From NCBI GenBank assembly GCA_007694005.1, contig RECN01000095.1, positions 61,693 through 125,692 of the forward strand: a stretch of 64,000 nucleotides of DNA, read 5' to 3'. This stretch comes from Spirochaetaceae bacterium (GTDB lineage: Bacteria; Spirochaetota; Spirochaetia; DSM-27196; SKKC01). The notes under the pieces were generated by a model. It was not told where the DNA came from. It saw only the letters and a list, made by a program, of their open reading frames with translations, and did no database searches. This document shows positions 54,455 through 62,812 of the stretch, in pieces (position 1 is the stretch's first letter; the number at the start of each line of letters is the position of its first letter). Position numbers and translations under genes: made by a program.

Positions 54455-55603
54455 TTATGACAGATCATTCAGGTCAACCCAGCGCTTTTCTTTCCAGCTC
54501 TGCAGACCGAGCTCAGCACACTGTACGCCTTTCGCCCCTTCGCGCAGATCCCAGGGGAACGGAACGTCTTCGGTCACGTGGCGCAAAAACAGTTCCCATT
54601 GTCGGCGGAACGCATTCGGAAACGGATCCCTCGTTGGCATGTGTTCCCAGTTCTCATAGAAGTCGATGGGCGAGTCGATGTCCGGATTCCAGACCGGCTT
54701 CGGTGTCATGGCATCCGACTGAACACGACAGTCCCGCAGACCTGCCACCGCCGATCCCTGGGTGCCGTCCACCTGCAGGGTGAGTAGATCATCACGCCTG
54801 ACGCGAACAGCCCAGGAGCTGTTGAACTGACATACGACGCCGTTCTTGAGCTCGAAGATACCGTACGCCGCGTCGTCGGCGGTACACGCATATGTGTTAC
54901 CGGTTTCATCGACGCGTTCGGGTATATGGGTAGCACCAAGGGCAACGAGTCTGTCTATAGGTCCGAACAGATTGTCGATCACATAGCGCCAGTGACAGAA
55001 CATGTCCACCATGATTCCACCGCCGTCCTCGACACGATAGTTCCAGCTCGGACGCTGTACCGGCTGGTGGAATCCATCGAAAACCCAGTAACCGAACTCA
55101 CCGCGAACCGACAGAATTTTCCCGAAAAACCCCGTATCAATCAGATATTTGAGCTTCATGATTCCGGGCAGCCACAGCTTGTCCTGTACTACTCCGTTCT
55201 TGACACCGGCCTTTTCCGCATATTCGGCAAGGCGCAGAGCCTCGCTGGTCTCGGTTGCGGTCGGCTTTTCACAGTACACGGCCTTACCGGCATCGATCGC
55301 CTTAATCACTGAATCAACCCGGCGCTGTGTCTGCTGGCTGTCAAAGTAGATCTTGACCTCAGGATCGGACAGCACTGAATCAAGATCTGTACTGAAGTCG
55401 GAAACACCGTTCTCCCGTGCGAGCCGGGAGAGTTTTTCACTGTTCCGGCCGACGAGGATCGGTTCCGGCACGAGCCTGCTCCCGTCGGTGAGCACGACGC
55501 CTCCGTCATCCCGTATCGCACACAGCGAGCGAATCAGGTGCTGGTTCGTTCCCATACGTCCGGTCACACCGTTCATTGCAATTCTTATTTTTCTGTCAGC
55601 CAT
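54455..55603 (-). CDS. Gfo/Idh/MocA-family oxidoreductase
   Basis: 382 residues. N-terminal Rossmann fold ([20 protein letters not shown]), the EKP motif in [14 protein letters not shown], and a C-terminal alpha/beta domain with [15 protein letters not shown], typical of sugar or inositol dehydrogenases. Shine-Dalgarno GGAGG eight bases before ATG 55603, overlapping the preceding isomerase stop by 8 nt. Expected to oxidise a sugar or uronic acid with NAD(P). Confidence 0.9.
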   Translation of the reverse strand: MADRKIRIAMNGVTGRMGTNQHLIRSLCAIRDDGGVVLTDGSRLVPEPILVGRNSEKLSRLARENGVSDFSTDLDSVLSDPEVKIYFDSQQTQRRVDSVIKAIDAGKAVYCEKPTATETSEALRLAEYAEKAGVKNGVVQDKLWLPGIMKLKYLIDTGFFGKILSVRGEFGYWVFDGFHQPVQRPSWNYRVEDGGGIMVDMFCHWRYVIDNLFGPIDRLVALGATHIPERVDETGNTYACTADDAAYGIFELKNGVVCQFNSSWAVRVRRDDLLTLQVDGTQGSAVAGLRDCRVQSDAMTPKPVWNPDIDSPIDFYENWEHMPTRDPFPNAFRRQWELFLRHVTEDVPFPWDLREGAKGVQCAELGLQSWKEKRWVDLNDLS

Positions 55604-56429
55604 TCCATGCCTCCGTAATTCGTTTCAGAACCGTATCCTGGTCCTGTGACCACAATCGTGTCGAAAAGATTTCGACCTCGTCGAACCCACTAAAACCTGT
55701 TTCCCTCACCCATGTACTGATCTTCGCAAGCGGTATACAGCCCTCCCCCATAATGCCCCGGTCAGTGAGCATATGTTCGGTGGGAACACGCCAGTCGCAG
55801 ATATGATATCCAAACAGCCGTTCGGATTTCAGTTTCTTCAACTCAGCCTCGAGTTCAGAATCCCACCACAGGTGATACACGTCGACAACGACCCCTACGT
55901 TTGCCTCACCGACCCGTTCCGCGAGCACGCGTGCGTCCCGCAGCGTGTTAATCGCGCTCCGTGTGTCGGCGTACATGGGGTGCAATGGCTCAATCCCGAG
56001 CTTCACGCCCCGCTCTGCCGCGTATGGTGCGAGGGTCACAAGCGCGTCGTGTATCTGCTCCCGTGAATCAGCGAGATCCTGTCGCGGATCGGCACCACAG
56101 ACCAGAACAACCAGCGGAGCTCCCAGATCTGAAGCGAGGTCGATGACCCGCCGGTTATCTTCCAGTGAAGCCTCCCGTTCCTGGAGTTCGTTCGAAGCGA
56201 AAAAACCTCCGCGACAGAGTGAGACCACTTCGAGGCCTGCATCCCTGATCTGAGTCCGCAGTACCGCGGTATCCCTGTCATCGACCGCGTCGCGCCAGAT
56301 CGTGATCCCGCCTATGCCCGCTGCCGCGTATTTTTCGATCGCCGTTTCAATAGGCCACGGCCGTGTCGTCACCGTGTGAAGACACAGTCCCGCGTGACCC
56401 GTGCGCGTTTCAGACGTTGAAGAAGACAA
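55596..56429 (-). CDS. Sugar phosphate isomerase/epimerase-like TIM-barrel protein (second copy)
   Basis: About 277 residues from TTG 56429, six bases after AGGAGGGGG; another TTG six codons upstream lies in the ribosome site itself. TIM barrel with [48 protein letters not shown] and FGYHICDWR, the typical Glu/Asp/His metal ligands. Together with the other barrel at 52.6 kb it suggests two successive isomerisations. Overlaps the GH88 gene end by 20 nt. Confidence 0.87.
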   Translation of the reverse strand: MSSSTSETRTGHAGLCLHTVTTRPWPIETAIEKYAAAGIGGITIWRDAVDDRDTAVLRTQIRDAGLEVVSLCRGGFFASNELQEREASLEDNRRVIDLASDLGAPLVVLVCGADPRQDLADSREQIHDALVTLAPYAAERGVKLGIEPLHPMYADTRSAINTLRDARVLAERVGEANVGVVVDVYHLWWDSELEAELKKLKSERLFGYHICDWRVPTEHMLTDRGIMGEGCIPLAKISTWVRETGFSGFDEVEIFSTRLWSQDQDTVLKRITEAWNG

Positions 56430-57810
56430 GATATTCCCCCTCCTCAATCTCCCGTTTCAGGTAGGTTGCGAGCTCAAGAAGATGATAATCCCCCCACATA
56501 CACGCTTCTCCCCGGGGAACTCCCGTATCGTCGGGTTCGTAGTCCCATCCGTTGGGACGGTGATAGACGGAGTGAAGCAGTATCCCCTGATGATCAGAGT
56601 CTTCCGGGAGATACGGACTTTGAAACAGTGATTCTGCGGCGGTGATACCCGCCTGATAATACCGTCGACCCGCATCCGCAGTATCGTTGTCCCCGTTCGC
56701 GTGCTTCATGAGATAGCGTCCGAGCCGTAGAAGGCCCTGTGCTCCAATAGCAGCGGAGGAACTGTCAACCGGCTCAAAGGGGTTAAAGGGATCTGCAGGC
56801 TTCGACCGCCAGTCACCCAGCTTCTCGAGTCCCGGTGCGCCGGTGTCCCAGTACGGAATACCGTCTGAAGGCGTATGTTCAATATAGAAGTCCGCTGCGG
56901 CTCGCGAGACCTCGACAAACCGCGCGCGCACCGCCTCTACCGTCGAGAGATACGCCGGTCCCTGATACTCAGCAGACTCGATGGTATCAAAATACTCGAG
57001 GAGCTCCGGATACCCACAGAGTACCCATGCGTGACCACGGGTCCAGGTCGTAAAGGGCGAATATCCCTGCTGGCTCGATGGTGCCCTGTAGCTGCCGCTA
57101 TCCACGTTGAAAAGAGACTCGTGCACCACGCGTCCGCGAACGTCGTACGAATCCCGACCCTCACCGTAGTAAACATTGTACCGTGCCGTCGTCTCCGCGT
57201 GCTGCACGATGCGAGTCAGCAGGTTAATGCGTTCGTCCTGTTCGCCCATGAGAACGCCCCCGAGCTGATGTGAGACAGCCAGAGCCCGCATGGAACGGAT
57301 TGTATCAGCAAACAGGGAATGGGCTCCGTTGAAGGAAGGCACATAGCCCAGCCCGTCGGGAAGCCGCGTGAAACGGGCCGCCTGCACCGCACCGGTTACA
57401 CGCAATGCGAGGCGGTAGAACTCCGCTTCCCACTCCGTGTGCTCTATCCGGCCTTCCTTCATGAGGCGGAGGAGATTGCCGTAGGTCGAGACGTTATTAA
57501 ACCCGTGATCGTGGACACCGGTATGAGTGAGATGAGGATACATGTGCTGTACGACTGAACGCCGGGCCTGTTCGAGCCATTTCGAAGAACCAGTCGCGTC
57601 AAAGAGATATATCTGGTTACCGTACTGAAAGCCTTGTGTCCATTCGGTCCACCCTCGCGTCGTGTAGACACCACGTTCGGTAAAAACCGGGGCTCCACGG
57701 GTGGCGTCCCACGCTCGGGACAGGTTTTCGGTCGACCTGTCCGCAACTTCAAAGACACGGTCCACGTGCGGACTCAAGCGTCCGATCTGCACATCGTTCG
57801 AAATAATCAC
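56410..57810 (-). CDS. Glycoside hydrolase family 88-like protein (unsaturated uronyl hydrolase)
   Basis: 466 residues from GTG 57810. GH88 enzymes remove the 4,5-unsaturated uronic acid left by polysaccharide lyases, by hydrating its double bond. Both catalytic aspartate regions are visible: VHDHGFNNVSTYG and SLFADTIRSMRA. Also present are SPFTTWTRGHAWVLCGYPEL and IPYWDTGAPG with DSSSAAIGAQGLLRLGRYL. No signal peptide, so it acts on imported oligosaccharides. Second gene of the operon after the dehydrogenase. Confidence 0.88.
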   Translation of the reverse strand: MIISNDVQIGRLSPHVDRVFEVADRSTENLSRAWDATRGAPVFTERGVYTTRGWTEWTQGFQYGNQIYLFDATGSSKWLEQARRSVVQHMYPHLTHTGVHDHGFNNVSTYGNLLRLMKEGRIEHTEWEAEFYRLALRVTGAVQAARFTRLPDGLGYVPSFNGAHSLFADTIRSMRALAVSHQLGGVLMGEQDERINLLTRIVQHAETTARYNVYYGEGRDSYDVRGRVVHESLFNVDSGSYRAPSSQQGYSPFTTWTRGHAWVLCGYPELLEYFDTIESAEYQGPAYLSTVEAVRARFVEVSRAAADFYIEHTPSDGIPYWDTGAPGLEKLGDWRSKPADPFNPFEPVDSSSAAIGAQGLLRLGRYLMKHANGDNDTADAGRRYYQAGITAAESLFQSPYLPEDSDHQGILLHSVYHRPNGWDYEPDDTGVPRGEACMWGDYHLLELATYLKREIEEGEYLVFFNV

Positions 57811-57822
57811 TGCGTTCTTCTC

Positions 57823-58599
57823 CTATAGTTGCGAAATGTGAAATCCACCGTCCGCGTAGATAACCGCACCTGAGCAGAAATCGAAATCACCTCTGCCAAG
57901 GGCACTCGTGATGCGGGCGATGTCCTCGGGCATTCCCCATCGGCGCTGAGGAACGAGTCCATCAGCGATTCTTTGATCATATACATCCTGAACAGCGCTG
58001 GTCATGTCGGTTTTCATGATACCCGGTCGGATTTCGATGACGGGTATCTGGTGAGGCGCCAGTCGGGCTGCCCAGAGCTTACTCGCCATGGCGATCCCCG
58101 CCTTACTGACACAGTACTCACCACGATTCAACGACACGGTCTCCGCCGAAATCGAAGAAACGAACGCAACCGCCCGCCCCGCCCCGGGCTCATCGGAGCG
58201 TGCAAACCAACGTTGCGCAACCTTCTGGGTCAGAAAATACGGGCCTGCCAGATTCACCGAGAGCAGTTCGTCAAAACTTTCTCTGCTGGCCGTGAGTATA
58301 TCGTTCCGCTCTCTCGGCGCACGACCTGCGTTGTTAACCAGCAGGTCTACAACACCAAGCCGCGTTTCGATCTCTTCCAGCATCGTGGTCACGTCTGACT
58401 CAACCGATATGTCGGCGCGAACCGTGATCACCTTTGGCGACCCGGCTTCCTCGCAGAGACGACGAGCTTCTGATGCAGCTTCCTCGTTTGAGTGATAATT
58501 GATGGCGATCTGAAAGCCATCCGCGGCAAGACCGACTGCAATGGCCCGCCCAATACCGCGGCCTGCGCCGCTCACGAGCGCTGTACGTAGCTTTGACAT
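57823..58599 (-). CDS. Short-chain dehydrogenase/reductase, first gene of the uronide operon
   Basis: 258 residues. SDR motifs: SGAGRGIGRAIAVGL (TGxxxGIG type), DLLVNNAG, catalytic serine in AFVSSISAETVS and YxxxK in EYCVSKAG. In this setting it may reduce 4-deoxy-5-keto uronate (as KduD or DehR do), but sequence alone cannot tell this from other SDR reactions. GGTGAG lies six bases before ATG 58599. Promoter and operators lie just upstream. Confidence 0.9.
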   Translation of the reverse strand: MSKLRTALVSGAGRGIGRAIAVGLAADGFQIAINYHSNEEAASEARRLCEEAGSPKVITVRADISVESDVTTMLEEIETRLGVVDLLVNNAGRAPRERNDILTASRESFDELLSVNLAGPYFLTQKVAQRWFARSDEPGAGRAVAFVSSISAETVSLNRGEYCVSKAGIAMASKLWAARLAPHQIPVIEIRPGIMKTDMTSAVQDVYDQRIADGLVPQRRWGMPEDIARITSALGRGDFDFCSGAVIYADGGFHISQL

Positions 58600-58614
58600 G
58601 TGCTCTCACCTTTT

Positions 58615-58646
58615 TTTGCATGCGTTTATTCGTTTTTGCATGCAAA
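58615..58646 (-). promoter_or_regulatory. Candidate LacI-type operators of the uronide operon
   Basis: A perfect 12-bp palindrome TTTGCATGCAAA (58635-58646) and a second GCATGC-centred site TTTGCATGCGTT (58615-58626), centres 20 bp apart (about two DNA turns). Both lie just after the predicted transcription start, a position from which a bound repressor blocks the polymerase. Confidence 0.6.
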
Positions 58647-58657
58647 TATACGGAGAG

Positions 58658-58684
58658 ATTATCGCTCCTTATTGCACCTGTCAA
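58658..58684 (-). promoter_or_regulatory. Promoter of the uronide operon
   Basis: On the minus strand: perfect -35 TTGACA (58684-58679) and -10 GATAAT (58663-58658; 15-bp spacer). An alternative -10 TAATCT gives a 17-bp spacer. The transcript would begin near 58651, right above the palindromes. Confidence 0.55.
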
Positions 58685-58755
58685 GCTTTTTTATGTGTCC
58701 GTAACCGTGAATTGCGCCCGATCAGAATTTGAAGTATCTTTCACAAGGAACACTT

Positions 58756-59145
58756 ATGAGCGAACACACACCCGAAGAAAATATTAATCCCGTTTCGCTT
58801 CTAGACATGAAAAGAGTGCGTGAGTTGCGGGAATCGGATGACTCAGAACGTCTCGACGTGATTCTGTTCGACGTGTTCAGGTCGGACGGTGCCGGAGAGC
58901 TTCGGCAGATAGAAGAAGCCTGCAAAAACAGGAACCCGGAACAATTAGCTGGCCACGCGCACAAACTTCGAGGAATGTGTGCAAACCTCGGTATGCATGC
59001 CCTGTGTGAGCAACTGACCGTGGTAGAAGCCGAGGCGCGCAATACGCGCCTGTCGCTCAACTTCGGGTCCATCGCGTCGGATCTGAGAATTCTGTATCAC
59101 AGAACAGCAGAAGCCTACGAAGCGTATCTGGTCGAGAGCAGATAG
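58756..59145 (+). CDS. Histidine phosphotransfer (Hpt) protein
   Basis: 129 residues from ATG 58756 (AAGGA six bases upstream). A single four-helix Hpt domain; the phospho-accepting histidine is H69 in AGHAHKLRGMCANLG, the AHxLKG-type motif. It would shuttle phosphate between receivers, for example to or from the hybrid kinases at 25-30 kb or another hybrid kinase. Divergent from the uronide operon. A weak promoter (TTGCGC, 17 bp, TATCTT) lies about 30 bases upstream. Confidence 0.88.
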   Translation: MSEHTPEENINPVSLLDMKRVRELRESDDSERLDVILFDVFRSDGAGELRQIEEACKNRNPEQLAGHAHKLRGMCANLGMHALCEQLTVVEAEARNTRLSLNFGSIASDLRILYHRTAEAYEAYLVESR

Positions 59146-59180
59146 AGGTGACTGTCTCGTTTCTTTACCCGTCGGCGCAC

Positions 59181-60707
59181 TCAGAAAAGAACGTAGGAAA
59201 GCTCAGCCTGCCAGATACTTTCGAGTAAAGTCGGTTCGGCCTCACCAGCAGTCTGGGTACGGGTTGGTCGCCAGTTAACGCCGAGGCGAACGTGCGGTCC
59301 GATTGACAGATCAGCTGACAGCAGTCCGGAGACTCGAACCTGTAACAGCTCGCCGAACTCGCTTGTACCGTCTGAGGGAAGAACCTGCTGAGTGTCGACA
59401 CCAGCACCCGCTCCAATTCGCAGGAACGTGAACGGCCGGTACATGGACTGCGCGCGGAAACCGAGATAGTGCTCAACGGGAACACCCGAGAATGACTGCG
59501 GAAGCCGGTACCCGAGCGACACGGTCAGTCTCGGGACATAAGCTTCCGAGCCTCTGTTCACGTAGTGAACCCACAGAACGGGCCAGTCGCGTATGCTTCT
59601 CGAGTTTCCATCACCGGGCAGATCAGCGCCGGTTATCCACTGCTCCCAGTTCCACTCGACACCGGCGCCCCACAGAGCAGCAGTTCCGAACGCGACTGAA
59701 GCTTCTCCATACATCGCATGAACTGTCCCGCCGTCGACTCCAGGAAGCGTTACCGGCCGAAGCGCGCGATATCCTAACTGACCTCGCAGCCACAGACGCG
59801 ACGCAAGTGTCTCACCGCTGATACGAATGCGATTCTCGGCCGAGAGACCGACCCCTGTCGAAAACCGTCCACTGACGTCGAGCGGAATATCCGCATGCAG
59901 AATGATTCGGTCTGTTGGACCAGATGCGCCCGTGCCGAACAGGGTTCGCGAGGCGGTTCGACCGGTACGCGTCCCGGTGCGGGCCTGCACCGTCGACGTG
60001 ATTGTCGCCCTGTCACCTCCGAGGGTGAAGTTCAATGCTTCCTGCGCTATATCCACCGGAGGATTAACGTGACCTCCCGGATACTCACGGTACAGCACCT
60101 CACCACCGGCACCTTCAAGTCTGCTCCTCGCGAGATTCAATCCGTCAAAACGCTGAGGGGAGTCACTGTCACCGATCAGAAAAGCTCCCCGGTACGAGTT
60201 ATCAACCAGCTCACGAAGCGCGGCCTGACCAACAGGATAACTGCTGCGTGAACCGCCGATCACTGCACCGGCGAACAACCGGGGGTTCCGGACGCTGAGT
60301 GCCCAGGCAAGATCCCCGCCAAGCGAGTAGCCGGCAAGCACGATTCGTGCAGTGTCCACAGAGTACGTGTCTTCGAGCGAGCGTAGATCCTCAAGGAGAC
60401 GTTCCTCGTACCATTCAACAAACTGCAAAAAGTCCGGCAGGTAGTCCTGCGTCGAAAATCGGCCCGGAGGCAACACCATGACTGCCCCTTCGTGTTCGCC
60501 CGGGCGAAAACCGAATGCACGCGCCTGCTCCTCGGAGTCACCGTTGGTATACGGAAGAAACACGACGACCGGGAACTCCCTGCCGGTTCGGTAGTCCTCG
60601 GGCAGAACTATCCTTGAGGGGCTGTCCAGGGCGGGTGACCTCGATTGAGTAAACCCTGCTGATGTCGCTGCCAGAAACAGAAGAACGGTCGCTCGTAACA
60701 CACTCAT
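59181..60707 (-). CDS. Esterase domain fused to an outer-membrane beta-barrel-like domain
   Basis: 508 residues. Signal peptide (MSVLRATVLLFLAATSAGFT). Residues 25-230 form an alpha/beta-hydrolase: nucleophile S128 in VLAGYSLGGDL, acid D180 or D182 in FLIGDSDSPQ, histidine H213 in YPGGHVNPP, like feruloyl/acetyl esterases and PHB depolymerases. From about 260 to the end are alternating strands with aromatic residues (RIRISGETLASRLWLRGQLG, LTVSLGYRLPQS), ending in AELSYVLF, the aromatic C-terminus typical of outer-membrane barrels. The enzyme domain is likely outside the cell or in the periplasm. AAGG seven bases before ATG 60707; follows a kinase gene by 20 nt. Confidence 0.8.
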   Translation of the reverse strand: MSVLRATVLLFLAATSAGFTQSRSPALDSPSRIVLPEDYRTGREFPVVVFLPYTNGDSEEQARAFGFRPGEHEGAVMVLPPGRFSTQDYLPDFLQFVEWYEERLLEDLRSLEDTYSVDTARIVLAGYSLGGDLAWALSVRNPRLFAGAVIGGSRSSYPVGQAALRELVDNSYRGAFLIGDSDSPQRFDGLNLARSRLEGAGGEVLYREYPGGHVNPPVDIAQEALNFTLGGDRATITSTVQARTGTRTGRTASRTLFGTGASGPTDRIILHADIPLDVSGRFSTGVGLSAENRIRISGETLASRLWLRGQLGYRALRPVTLPGVDGGTVHAMYGEASVAFGTAALWGAGVEWNWEQWITGADLPGDGNSRSIRDWPVLWVHYVNRGSEAYVPRLTVSLGYRLPQSFSGVPVEHYLGFRAQSMYRPFTFLRIGAGAGVDTQQVLPSDGTSEFGELLQVRVSGLLSADLSIGPHVRLGVNWRPTRTQTAGEAEPTLLESIWQAELSYVLF

Positions 60708-60727
60708 ACAGATACCTTCATCGGCAC

Positions 60728-61618
60728 CTACACTTTTCTCGATAAGCCGAAAAGCACGACAAAACGGTCACTCCCATCCTCCGGTACGGAAATCGATCCC
60801 TGGGTCTGCACCGCAAGACCCGACAGTAAATCAAAGGTGTCAGAAGAGATTTCGCAGCACTGGCTCAGCCCTTCGTGCACAAGTTCCACCACCACCGCGT
60901 CACCACTCCGGCCGATGTTCAACGAAAAGAGCGAGTTGCCATTACTCTCCTTCTCGAGGATGTGCATGACAAGAGACAGGATCTCACCGGTTCCGAGCGA
61001 AACCGGGACAAGCAGATCATCGCTCAGAGGTGTATCTCCGAGATCCACCCGGACACGGAGCTTGCCGCCACTGAGTGCTATGAACGGTTCATACGTACGT
61101 ACAAGCTCATCGAGTACCGGAGTCATCGAACGCACACTCGTGGTTCTCAATGAAAGCGCGTCACGGTACAACGCGGAGTTCGCGATAGCCAGAGCACGGA
61201 TTCGGGCCTGACTGTTGCCGAGCGCTTCAAAGACGTCGGGTGACCGGGATGAGTTCCGCTGAATACCAAGCATGCTGATGACGAACTGAAGATTGTTCTT
61301 GATACGGTGATGCATCTCTCTGACGAGCAAGTCGTGTTCGCTCTGGCGTTCGCTAAGCCTTTCCCTGAGCGCTTCCTGGCTGATCAGAAGGCGATGTATC
61401 ACCCGGTAGAGAATACCCGCGGTAGCAAGTACGAAAAACAATCCCTTAACGAGCTGAAGGATGGCCTGATTCTCAAAATCAGGATATACGGCGATGACAG
61501 CTGCGTCAGAGAGAAATATCCAGAGTGAACCGATCACCATGTACAGTGCACTCAGAAAAAAGGCTCGCGATCTGGCCCTGTTCTGTCGCTTACGGTGCAT
61601 GTGGGCCTGTTTCTCCAT
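60728..61618 (-). CDS. Membrane histidine kinase of the HisKA_2 type, with degenerate ATPase
   Basis: 296 residues. Two membrane segments (FFLSALYMVIGSLWIFLSDA and LQLVKGLFFVLATAGILYRV) enclose a short periplasmic loop. HisKA_2 follows: REMHHRIKNNLQFVISMLG with the phospho-accepting histidine pair. The ATP-binding region is unusual: the usual ELxxNAxKH reads GEILSLVMHILEKE, without the N-box asparagine, and no DxGxG is seen (VELVHEGLSQ). It may not autophosphorylate by itself. Starts at ATG 61618 or ATG 61600. Probably co-transcribed with the esterase fusion gene. Confidence 0.82.
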   Translation of the reverse strand: MEKQAHMHRKRQNRARSRAFFLSALYMVIGSLWIFLSDAAVIAVYPDFENQAILQLVKGLFFVLATAGILYRVIHRLLISQEALRERLSERQSEHDLLVREMHHRIKNNLQFVISMLGIQRNSSRSPDVFEALGNSQARIRALAIANSALYRDALSLRTTSVRSMTPVLDELVRTYEPFIALSGGKLRVRVDLGDTPLSDDLLVPVSLGTGEILSLVMHILEKESNGNSLFSLNIGRSGDAVVVELVHEGLSQCCEISSDTFDLLSGLAVQTQGSISVPEDGSDRFVVLFGLSRKV

Positions 61619-61711
61619 CGAAGCGAGTATATACCGTACGACGGGATTTTCCCACTGGATCGCGGAATCACCTGTTGACCTTGAGAACAGAGGCCAATAC
61701 CTTGTGTAGTC

Positions 61712-62770
61712 GTGCTACAAGAACGGTATTGTGAGTTCCGTCCGGGCGTGGACGATGCGGGAAAACGACTCGATCGCGTGCTTCGTCGCATGCTCCCGGA
61801 CATACGCCTTGGCGAGATCTTCGCAATAATCAGGACCGGTAAGGTCAGAATAAACGGACGCAAGGTGAAGGGGCAGCACCGGCTCAGCGCATCGGACGTG
61901 TTGCAGCTGGAGCGATCGCTAACGCCCGAAGTCTCTGCCACCGCAAAAGCGTCTCAGAACCCTGCAACGAACGCCAGCTCCCGCTTGTACCGGCCGCCGA
62001 CGGATGGGCATATCGTCCGTAGCGGAACACGCTCAGAAAGCTCACATCGCACCGGAGATGATACGCGTTCGCTCGCCGACTGCATCATCTTCGAGAATGA
62101 CCACCTCCTCTGCATCAACAAACCGCGAGGGATAACCGTACACGGCCCGTCAAGCGTTCATTCCTGGGTGAAACGCTATCTGTCAGGACGAGTACAGCCA
62201 TCTCTGAGCTTCCGGGTGGGCCCGCTTCACCGGATCGACAGGAACACTACCGGCGTTCTCTTTTTCAGTAAGTCAGCGGTTGGAGCGCGGCGTTTCACCT
62301 CGCTGATGCGCAGAGGTATTCCACGTAAAGTGTATCTGGCCGTCTTAAGCGGCAGCCTGCGCTCGCCCCAGATATGGGAAGACATGCTCGTTCGCGACCG
62401 GGAAGCACAACGAACCGAAATCACCGACGTGGGTTCACGCGCAATTACGGCAGTCTATCCCGTCCTGTGGACCGAACATCACACACTCGCCCTCTGCACC
62501 ATTCAAACCGGCCGCACCCATCAGATCCGGGTACAAGCTTCGCATCACGGACACCCCCTCGTTGGCGACGGCAAGTACAACGGTGGCCCTGGTAGCTATG
62601 CCCTGCACGCCCTGGCTTTCATTCTCCCGGAGCGTGACGAGGAGCTCGGATTCCTCCACGTATATGCAAGCCCCGCAGATAACGTAGTGAAGACGGTAGA
62701 CAGGCTTTTCGGTTCCATACCCGAGGAACTGCTCCTTCAGTCGCTTGAGACGGCAGCATCACTGATCTGA
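61712..62770 (+). CDS. RluA-type pseudouridine synthase with S4 domain
   Basis: 352 residues from GTG 61712; no clear Shine-Dalgarno. An S4 RNA-binding domain (about 14-75: KRLDRVLRRMLPDIRLGEIF), a poorly conserved linker (75-125) and the catalytic domain with aspartate in GPLHRIDRNTTGVLFF (HRLDxxTSG type). Family-typical RKVYLAVLSG, QTGRTHQIRVQASHHGHPLV and GDGKY follow. Converts uridine to pseudouridine in rRNA or tRNA. The target position cannot be read from the sequence. Confidence 0.92.
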   Translation: MLQERYCEFRPGVDDAGKRLDRVLRRMLPDIRLGEIFAIIRTGKVRINGRKVKGQHRLSASDVLQLERSLTPEVSATAKASQNPATNASSRLYRPPTDGHIVRSGTRSESSHRTGDDTRSLADCIIFENDHLLCINKPRGITVHGPSSVHSWVKRYLSGRVQPSLSFRVGPLHRIDRNTTGVLFFSKSAVGARRFTSLMRRGIPRKVYLAVLSGSLRSPQIWEDMLVRDREAQRTEITDVGSRAITAVYPVLWTEHHTLALCTIQTGRTHQIRVQASHHGHPLVGDGKYNGGPGSYALHALAFILPERDEELGFLHVYASPADNVVKTVDRLFGSIPEELLLQSLETAASLI

Positions 62771-62812
62771 GTCTGGTGCCTCAACGATGCATAAGATAGA
62801 ATAGGATTAGAA

